Origin: CAYQCE01 sp964415885
GTDB lineage: Bacteria > Zixibacteria > MSB-5A5 > JAABVY01 > JAHJOQ01
NCBI GenBank assembly: GCA_964415885.1
Contig: CAYQCE010000061.1
Span: forward strand, 1 to 20,554
Direction of reading: 5' to 3'
DNA: 20,554 bases
Position numbers and translations under genes: made by a program. Positions 14,982-20,554 of the stretch are shown here, piece by piece. The notes below the pieces were generated by a model. That model did not search any database and was not told the origin of the DNA. It saw only the letters and a list, made by a program, of their open reading frames with translations. The first letter of the stretch is position 1; every line of letters starts with the position of its first letter.

Positions 14982-16358
14982 ATGCCCGATAAGTCCGGAC
15001 ATGTTATGATTGTTGATGACAATGAGGATGTTCTGAGTGCCGGACGAATGTTCCTCAAACGTCATATAGCTGAAGTCACGACGATATCCGATCCTGGTCG
15101 AATGCCCGAACTACTCGAGAATGGCGATATCGATGTCATTCTTCTCGACATGAATTTCACGCGAGATGTCTCGAGCGGACGTGAGGGGTTTGAGTGGTTA
15201 GATCGGATTCTGGAGATCGATCCGAATGCAGTTGTTGTGCTCGTGACGGCATTCGGAGATGTCGAAATGGCGGTGCGTGCGATCAAAGCGGGCGCCGCGG
15301 ATTTCGTGCTGAAGCCATGGCGGAACGAGAAACTCCTCGCTAATGTCTCCGCGGGTATTCAGCTCCGAAGGTCTCGCCTTGAGGCAGCCGCACTCAAAGA
15401 TAGAGGCAAGAGTCTCGCTGACGACATCGATCGCAAGTTTCGTGACTTCGTTGGAGAATCCGCGGCAATGAGAGACGTATTCCGAGCGATTGAGAAGGTC
15501 GCCGTGACAGATGCAAACGTGCTGATTCTCGGCGAGAACGGAACCGGCAAGGAGCTCGTTGCGCGTGAGATTCACCGGCAGTCTGCGAGAGCCGACAGAG
15601 TCTTTATATCGGTGGATCTTGGAGCGATACCGGAAACCCTGTTCGAGAGCGAATTATTCGGGCACAAGAAGGGTGCGTTCACCGATGCGCGTGAAGATCG
15701 CGCCGGTAGATTCGAGGTTGCATCGCAAGGTACGCTATTCCTCGACGAGATCGGCAACCTCCCTCAATCACTTCAGAAGAAACTCCTGTCCGCCATCGAA
15801 AATCGTGAAGTGACCCGTCTGGGATCGAACAAAGCCGTCGCGGTGGATGTGCGTTTGGTTTGTGCAACGAACATGCCGGTCTACGATATGGTATCGGAGA
15901 ACCGTTTCCGGCAGGATCTCCTCTATCGAATCAACACTGTCGAAATCAGGCTCCCTGCCTTGAGAGAACGACCCGAGGACATTCCGCCTCTGCTGGTGCA
16001 CTTTCTCGATATCTACAATCGAAAGTACTCGAAAAATGTCAATGGCTGGCTTCCGTCAACGCTCAAACGGCTTCAGAGCTACAACTGGCCTGGCAATGTT
16101 CGCGAGCTCAGGCACGCGGTCGAAAGGGCCGTTATAATGAGCGGATCGGATAAGCTGCGACCGTCGGATTTGCTTCTGACCGAACCCAAATCGCGAAAGA
16201 AGAAGCTCGAAGTCGACACGCTGAATCTTGCGAATGTTGAGCAGGAGGCCATCCGTGAGGCTCTCGCGCGTCATGGGGGGAATGTCTCCCGAGCCGCGGA
16301 TGAGCTTGGACTCACGCGGGCGTCGTTGTATAGAAGGATGCAGAAATATGATCTATAG
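14982..16358 (+). CDS. NtrC-family sigma54-dependent response regulator
   Basis: This 458-residue activator opens sigma54 promoters by ATP hydrolysis once phosphorylated. The receiver domain (about 5-120) has D12/D13, phospho-acceptor D56, T89 and K111. The AAA+ domain (about 155-385) has Walker A GENGTGKE (184-191), a GAFTDA loop (231-236, in place of the usual GAFTGA, the sigma54-contact loop), Walker B LFLDEIG (252-258) and the later WPGNVREL motif (369-376). A Fis-type helix-turn-helix is at about 434-456 (NVSRAADELGLTRASLYRR). The open frame extends upstream to a GTG at 14892. I chose the ATG at 14982 because the receiver fold begins there, GGAG lies 10 nt upstream, and the extension would cover the promoter. 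The kinase gene overlaps its end by 11 nt. Its likely targets are the divergent export operon and its own genes. Confidence 0.95.
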   Translation: MPDKSGHVMIVDDNEDVLSAGRMFLKRHIAEVTTISDPGRMPELLENGDIDVILLDMNFTRDVSSGREGFEWLDRILEIDPNAVVVLVTAFGDVEMAVRAIKAGAADFVLKPWRNEKLLANVSAGIQLRRSRLEAAALKDRGKSLADDIDRKFRDFVGESAAMRDVFRAIEKVAVTDANVLILGENGTGKELVAREIHRQSARADRVFISVDLGAIPETLFESELFGHKKGAFTDAREDRAGRFEVASQGTLFLDEIGNLPQSLQKKLLSAIENREVTRLGSNKAVAVDVRLVCATNMPVYDMVSENRFRQDLLYRINTVEIRLPALRERPEDIPPLLVHFLDIYNRKYSKNVNGWLPSTLKRLQSYNWPGNVRELRHAVERAVIMSGSDKLRPSDLLLTEPKSRKKKLEVDTLNLANVEQEAIREALARHGGNVSRAADELGLTRASLYRRMQKYDL

Positions 16359-17694
16359 CAACTTCAGGATCATTTGCGTCTTCCGAATAGCCGCCATAGG
16401 ATTGACGATATGGCTGCTTGTATATCTGTACAGCGCTACGGATCTCTACGCAACGATGTCACTCGTTGCGCTTGCGGTCCTCCTGCAGATGGTCTCGCTG
16501 ATACATTTTGTCGAAAGGACTAATCGCGACCTGTCGCGCTTCTTCGAGTCGATACGCTACTCGGATTTCTCTCAGAGTTTCTCCACAGGTCCCAGGGGAA
16601 GGACATTCGATGAACTCAACAGTGCATTCACCTCGATTATGGAGCGGTTCCGTGAGGCCCGATCAGAGAAGGAAGAGCAATATCGCTATCTGCAGACTCT
16701 ACTGCAGCATATCGGTCTCGGCGTTATTTCATTCGACCAGGATGGGGACGTCGATCTGATCAACAATGCCGCAAAACGACTGCTGACAATTCACGGTCTG
16801 CGAAGAATAGAGGACCTCCGCTCAATATCTCCGGAGCTCACGGAGACTCTGCGGAAGATTGAGTCAGGGGAGAGGGAACTCGTGCGAGTGAAGCTCGAAG
16901 GGGAGAATCTTCAGTTGATAGTCTCCGCAACCGAGTTCAGGCAGCGGGACAGAGCGCTCAAGCTCATCTCGATGCAGAACATCGAGAGCGAGCTTGCGGA
17001 AAAGGAAATGGAAGCCTGGCAGAAACTGATCAGTGTCCTTACGCACGAGATTATGAACTCTGTTACTCCGATAGCTTCACTTGCTTCCACGGTAGGAGAT
17101 ATTGTGCGAGCATCGAACAACTCTGACTCGGGATTAAGCTCGGATGAGCGCGCCGACATAGATGAAGCGGTTGGGACAATCGAACGTCGCTGCACCGGTC
17201 TTCTGAGCTTCGTTCAATCTTATCGCAAGCTCACCAAGGTCCCGACGCCGAAGTACGAGATTGTACCGCTGAGAGATCTGTTCGATGATGTATACAAACT
17301 CCTTGCACGTCAAACCGATGAAGCCGGCATTGATGTGACGATCGAAATCGATCCTGAGACTCTCGAGATAACAGCCGACCGCGAGTTGATTGAGCAAGTG
17401 CTGATTAACATTCTGATCAACGCAATTCAGGCGCTTAAAGGTAACGAAGATCCGAGGATTGTATTGCGAGGCGCAACCGACGACAGGGGTCGATCACTCA
17501 TTGAGATATCCGACAATGGCACGGGAATGGACGATGAGATTCGGGAGAAGGTATTTACTCCGTTCTTTACGACCAGGCGTGACGGTTCCGGGATCGGATT
17601 GAGCCTCTCTCGTCAAATTATGCGGCTTCACAAGGGGAGGATCAACGTAGACTCCACACCCGGAGTTGGCTCAACCTTCACGCTTCGGTTCTGA
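16348..17694 (+). CDS. Membrane sensor histidine kinase (NtrB-like, intramembrane-sensing type)
   Basis: This 448-residue kinase is the cognate partner of the preceding regulator. Two membrane helices (about 8-28 and 33-53) are separated by only a few residues, so there is no periplasmic sensor domain. A HAMP-like or linker segment (about 55-105), a PAS-like domain (about 110-215), a dimerisation/phosphoacceptor helix with His233 (LTHEIMNS) and a GHKL ATPase domain follow. The ATPase has N-box N354/N358, G1 DNGTG (389-393), F-box FTPFF (403-407) and G2 GSGIGL (413-418). The open frame reaches back to 16228, but I chose the ATG at 16348. AAGGA lies 9 nt upstream, the first helix begins there, and it overlaps the regulator by only 11 nt. 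The signal must come from within the membrane, the cytoplasm or a partner protein. Confidence 0.93.
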   Translation: MIYSNFRIICVFRIAAIGLTIWLLVYLYSATDLYATMSLVALAVLLQMVSLIHFVERTNRDLSRFFESIRYSDFSQSFSTGPRGRTFDELNSAFTSIMERFREARSEKEEQYRYLQTLLQHIGLGVISFDQDGDVDLINNAAKRLLTIHGLRRIEDLRSISPELTETLRKIESGERELVRVKLEGENLQLIVSATEFRQRDRALKLISMQNIESELAEKEMEAWQKLISVLTHEIMNSVTPIASLASTVGDIVRASNNSDSGLSSDERADIDEAVGTIERRCTGLLSFVQSYRKLTKVPTPKYEIVPLRDLFDDVYKLLARQTDEAGIDVTIEIDPETLEITADRELIEQVLINILINAIQALKGNEDPRIVLRGATDDRGRSLIEISDNGTGMDDEIREKVFTPFFTTRRDGSGIGLSLSRQIMRLHKGRINVDSTPGVGSTFTLRF

Positions 17695-17993
17695 TTTTGT
17701 CCGATGCGATCCGAACGGAGTGATGCAGCGGTAGCACGGCTGCATGATTCCCGCGTTTTGTACAACCCTGCGCGAGCTTCAGCCTGCAGCGAGAGGTTGA
17801 GGCCTTGACTATCGGTTCTCCCTGTGGAGTTCGAGGCGCCCGTCCCGGGGGGCTCTGCAGCCACATTCATCTGCTCGAATGCCCAACCAAGATATATTTG
17901 ACTTTGGGACGAGAATCGGTAACTTTGGTCAGGCTGATTCGCTCGAGACTATTCTTCGATCCTTGTTTCAGCCAATCACCCGCCCGAAAAGTT
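17695..17993. other. Gene-free stretch between the kinase and the tRNA-Leu half
   Basis: No convincing gene is present on either strand. It holds a hairpin at 17723-17745 and a weak promoter-like pair, TTGACT (17898-17903) and TAACTT (17920-17925), 16 bp apart. That pair points toward the tRNA start at 17994 and may be the old tRNA promoter. The sequence AGCGGTAGCAC near 17727 resembles a tRNA D-arm, but no anticodon arm follows. Confidence 0.5.
17723..17745 (+). terminator. Hairpin downstream of the kinase gene
   Basis: ATGCAGC (17723-17729) and GCTGCAT (17739-17745) form a perfect 7-bp stem with a 9-nt loop, 28 nt after the kinase stop. No direct U-tract follows; TTTT comes 11 nt later. 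It is a possible terminator of the regulator-kinase operon. Confidence 0.35.
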
Positions 17994-18034
17994 GCCGGAG
18001 TGGCGGAACAGGTAGACGCAAGGGACTTAAAATC
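17994..18034 (+). pseudogene. 5' half of tRNA-Leu(UAA), cut in the anticodon stem
   Basis: Starting at GCCGGAG (acceptor strand), the sequence follows a bacterial tRNA-Leu through the D-arm (GGCGGAACAGGTAGACGC) and the anticodon loop CTTAAAA, with TAA at 18028-18030, to T39-C40 of the 3' anticodon stem. It then departs abruptly into GAAAAGTAGC instead of the expected CCT. No variable arm, T-arm or CTCCGGC acceptor complement appears in the next 600 nt. It therefore cannot make a tRNA as it stands. The clean end within the anticodon stem-loop suggests an integration or recombination junction. Another intact UAA tRNA must exist if UUA codons are used. Confidence 0.8.
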
Positions 18035-18649
18035 GAAAAGTAGCATTTTTGCAAGTTCTTGGCGTTAAGCGCATTGCATTGAACGACAAAAACTTGACTC
18101 TTGCATCCTCTTGCATCGGTTTACCTCGATTTCTCTCCATTTGGACACACTATAGCCACAAATCGGCCACACAGGGTGCGGGTGCCCCGAGAGCTTGTTT
18201 GAGTGTTCATGGAACGCAAATTACCGTATGAGCTGCAGCTCACTCTTATTGGTCGCTTCATGCGCCGTAAACTGTTTCTTGTTCTCGGCTGGTCATTTAT
18301 TCGCACTGGAACACCCCAAGCTATAGGATGTGCATCTTCATAGAATATGCGTAGGGTATGGGCGAGAAGAGTGCAATGTGATGAATAGTCATCCTGCACG
18401 GGTATCTTCTCACGTTTCCGAGTAGGCCTCTAATCCATGCAAGGTAATTGTAGAACCGATTTCCAATCCAAGTTCATTGACACCGCGAGCTATCGCCAGT
18501 ATCTTAGTTTCGGGGTGTGCAATCGTAATTTGCACGGTAACTAAAGCTTGCAGCCTCGAGAAGAATGAAACGCACGCCACTGGGATTCAGGGATTCTGAT
18601 TGTTGGGTTTGCCCCTGAGCGCACACTAAAAAACTGATCGGGTAAGTTC
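18035..18649. other. Gene-poor stretch between the tRNA junction and cas3
   Basis: There is no complete gene, no CRISPR repeat array and no recognisable integrase. Visible items are the closely spaced repeats CTTGCATC at 18100-18107 and 18110-18117, a dyad GTGCAA-N7-TTGCAC (18517-18535), and a TOBE-like coding fragment on the minus strand at 18410-18586. Short open frames here, such as 18121-18399 on the minus strand, resemble nothing I know. The overall look is of a decayed island edge. Confidence 0.5.
18410..18586 (-). pseudogene. TOBE/Mop-like C-terminal coding fragment
   Basis: On the minus strand 58 codons are open after a TGA at 18589-18587 and end at TGA (18412-18410). There is no ATG; GTG codons are at 18580 and 18535. 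The translation includes ILAIARGVNELGLEIGS, followed by TITLHGLEA. This resembles the beta-rich TOBE/Mop fold (pattern: ...I-A-I-I-...-E-L-G-L-x-x-G-x-x-V) at the C-terminus of molybdate/tungstate-type ABC ATPases or molybdate-binding proteins. It looks like the last piece of a lost gene. With only about 45 matching residues judged by eye, chance resemblance is possible. Confidence 0.4.
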
Positions 18650-20554
18650 ATGCGCTTTGATAGTCGGCAGCATATAGCTCATACGCCGAGCCAATCTGGT
18701 AAGATCGACACCGTCCGAGACCATCTATGGGCAGTTGCCAAGAGAGCATCAGACTTCGCGAGGAGCTTCGGTGCCGAGCAGGAAGCTGAAGCTGCCGGAC
18801 TTCTCCATGATATAGGCAAATATGGCGAGCTCTTCCAGAAGAGGCTGCGTGGCGAGATAAGTGGCATAGATCACTGGTCTTCGGGGGCCTGGATTGCTCT
18901 AACGGAGTACAAGCAACTCGGAATTGCCATCGCCCTCGCCGTCGAAGGTCATCATTTGGGACTTCAGCGACTCGACCACAAACGGCTGTACGATCTTGAT
19001 CCTACTCGTGTCAAGAAGAGGGCGAGATTCGATGAGCTTCAGCCGTCAGAAACCGATGTGAAGAAACTGCGCAGCTGCCTCGAAAGTGATGGAATCACGC
19101 TACCCGCATTGCGGGATTCAATATTCCCCGGGATAATCGAGTGCAAGTCACAAGGGGTCGCCTGCATGGTTGATATACGAATGCTCTTTTCGACGCTCGT
19201 TGATGCAGACTTCGTCGAGACAGAGGCGCACTTCCAGTCGGTATCAAAGACCGAGACTTGCTCGCGTCTGCCGGGACCAACTCTCAATTACGACGAGGCG
19301 TTTAGGAGTTTGATGTCCTATATCCAAGCTCTTCGAGCTAACACCGATTCACATTCACAGATACAGAGCGTGCGAGACGATCTGTTAGAATACTGCTGCG
19401 ATGCTGCAGACTGCGACACGGGAATCTACACTTTAACGTCACCGACAGGTTCGGGGAAGACGCTCTCGATGCTCAGCTTCGCATTGAAACACGCCGCTCG
19501 CAATGAGCTCCGACGCATAATTGTCGTACTTCCTTATTTGAGCATAATCGAGCAAACGGCACGAGTGTATAAAGAAGCCCTCAGAGAAGTGCTTCCGAAA
19601 GATGAGGAGCGAGAGTTCATTCTCGAGCATCATAGTCTCAGTGATGCTGAGGGAGATTCGAGCTCAAATGACAGAGCACGTCTTCTCTCCGAGAACTGGG
19701 ATGCGCCAGTTGTAATCACAACCTCAGTGCAATTCTTTGAATCGCTATTCTCCAATAGATCCTCCTCCTGTCGCAAGCTACACCGAATAGCAAAAAGTGT
19801 GGTGTTGTTCGATGAAGTGCAGACATTTCCTGAGAGCCTTGTCGTTCCAACTCTTGCGGCACTCGGTAGGCTCGTTGAGAAGTATGGATGCTCCGTTCTA
19901 TTCTCAACAGCTACACAACCGGCATTTGATAATCTCGACTCTGAGATTCGCAGACATTCTCTTGTTGGATGGAATCCTCGCGAAATAGTCACTCCCGATA
20001 TTGGCCTCTTTGATCGGGCGCGGAGAATCGATGTGACTTGGCCTGATCCGGATGAGAGGATCTCCTGGACTGATCTCTCAGATCAGATTGCAGAGTGCAG
20101 GCAAGCACTGTGTGTCGTGAATCTGAAAAGGCACGCACTTGATACGCTCGATACGTTGAATACGATATCCGGCACTCACATTTTTCACCTCTCGACCTCA
20201 ATGTGCCCTGCCCACAGGCTTGAAACACTGCGCGAGATCAAGTGCCGATTGAAAGCCGATGATCGATGTATCGTGGTATCAACTCAGTGTGTCGAGGCGG
20301 GAGTTGACCTCGACTTTCCCACCGTATTTCGTGCAATGGCTCCCCTCGATTCAGTTGCTCAAGCTGCCGGCCGATGCAACAGGCACGGAAACCTCGAAAA
20401 CGGGAGCTTCACGCTATTTAATCCTGAACGAGACGGAGCAAGAATGTACCCCACTCCGTCCTATGAAAGAGCGACCGATGTCACAATGATGCTGCTAAAA
20501 CAGCATGGAAACTACCTCGATATTCAGAATCCAGATGTGTTCAGGGAATTCTAC
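18650..20554 (+). CDS. cas3: CRISPR-associated nuclease-helicase Cas3 (HD-DExD/H), cut off by the window end
   Basis: The frame stays open for 635 codons to the last base, so the 3' end is missing. Cas3 is recruited by a type I Cascade complex to unwind and degrade target DNA. The N-terminal HD nuclease shows H25, HD at 53-54 (LLHDIGKYGELFQ), H74, H101/H102 (EGHHLG) and D185 as likely metal ligands. The helicase shows Walker A TSPTGSGKT (263-271), DEVQ (388-391, the Cas3 form of the DExD box), STAT (419-422) and motif VI QAAGRCNRHG (571-580). The HDIGKYGELFQKRLRG and AGRCNRHG forms resemble type I-C Cas3, whose usual length is somewhat over 700 residues. An in-frame stop at 18635 makes ATG 18650 the earliest ATG; its ribosome binding site is weak. 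Further cas genes are expected to the right. Confidence 0.93.
   Translation, partial: MRFDSRQHIAHTPSQSGKIDTVRDHLWAVAKRASDFARSFGAEQEAEAAGLLHDIGKYGELFQKRLRGEISGIDHWSSGAWIALTEYKQLGIAIALAVEGHHLGLQRLDHKRLYDLDPTRVKKRARFDELQPSETDVKKLRSCLESDGITLPALRDSIFPGIIECKSQGVACMVDIRMLFSTLVDADFVETEAHFQSVSKTETCSRLPGPTLNYDEAFRSLMSYIQALRANTDSHSQIQSVRDDLLEYCCDAADCDTGIYTLTSPTGSGKTLSMLSFALKHAARNELRRIIVVLPYLSIIEQTARVYKEALREVLPKDEEREFILEHHSLSDAEGDSSSNDRARLLSENWDAPVVITTSVQFFESLFSNRSSSCRKLHRIAKSVVLFDEVQTFPESLVVPTLAALGRLVEKYGCSVLFSTATQPAFDNLDSEIRRHSLVGWNPREIVTPDIGLFDRARRIDVTWPDPDERISWTDLSDQIAECRQALCVVNLKRHALDTLDTLNTISGTHIFHLSTSMCPAHRLETLREIKCRLKADDRCIVVSTQCVEAGVDLDFPTVFRAMAPLDSVAQAAGRCNRHGNLENGSFTLFNPERDGARMYPTPSYERATDVTMMLLKQHGNYLDIQNPDVFREFY

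Noticed and set aside
17716..17760. tRNA-like stretch containing AGCGGTAGCAC (D-arm-like)
   Set aside because: No anticodon stem can be paired after it, there is no T-arm and no acceptor complement. It is better explained by the ATGCAGC/GCTGCAT hairpin.
17805..18068. 87-codon open frame across the tRNA half
   Set aside because: Its AEQVDARDLKS segment is the well-known false translation of tRNA-Leu.
18121..18399. Possible 92-codon minus-strand gene near the island edge
   Set aside because: It has no recognisable domain, no clear ribosome binding site and an unlikely composition.
17994..18649. Intact tRNA-Leu(UAA) interrupted by a group I intron, as in cyanobacteria
   Set aside because: The break near the anticodon is suggestive, but no 3' exon (variable arm, T-arm, CTCCGGC) is found in the next 600 nt and I see no group I core.
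18035..18649. CRISPR array or leader before cas3
   Set aside because: No repeat-spacer pattern is present. The only tandem similarity is the 8-bp CTTGCATC pair.

Overview
The window looks like a chromosomal segment of a Gram-negative-type bacterium of moderate GC content. The best guess is the FCB group, perhaps candidate phylum Zixibacteria. The main hint is a secreted protease with thrombospondin type 3 calcium repeats and a dockerin-like tail of the 'GGPAPDP' kind, next to MacB/FtsX-type transporters and an NtrC-type two-component system. This placement is an inference; no rRNA or other firm marker is present.

Layout. (1) 1-2456: a short leader, then a secreted lysyl-endopeptidase-like S1 protease. 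(2) 2457-2858: an intergenic stretch with three inverted repeats and a strong sigma70-type promoter for lipA. (3) 2859-4513: lipA (lipoyl synthase) followed 2 nt later by a small FAD/NAD(P)-binding reductase. (4) 4517-14793, minus strand: one long, tightly packed export operon. In transcription order it is a periplasmic adaptor, ATPase 1, a gutted permease remnant, permease A, permease B, ATPase 2 and permease C. (5) 14794-14981: a divergent control region. (6) 14982-17694: an NtrC-type sigma54 activator overlapping a membrane histidine kinase. (7) 17695-18649: almost no genes, holding the 5' half of a tRNA-Leu(UAA) that stops in the anticodon stem and a TOBE-like coding fragment. (8) 18650-20554: the N-terminal 635 codons of an HD-helicase Cas3 that runs off the window end, the first gene of a probable type I (I-C-like) CRISPR-Cas locus.

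How the parts work together. The control region suggests a switch. A sigma54 promoter (GG-N10-GC) faces the export operon. About 100 bp upstream of it, a near-perfect 16-bp dyad occupies the spacer of a sigma70-type promoter facing the regulator-kinase genes. One activator bound there could act as enhancer for the transporters and repressor of its own genes. The kinase has two membrane segments separated by only a few residues, so it resembles intramembrane-sensing kinases that take their cue from membrane partners. The transporters are FtsX/MacB-type, so the set could be a sigma54-based analogue of Bce-type transporter-coupled signalling. That is a hypothesis.

The truncated tRNA beside cas3 suggests that the CRISPR-Cas genes sit on, or next to, an integrated island whose boundary is at about 18034.
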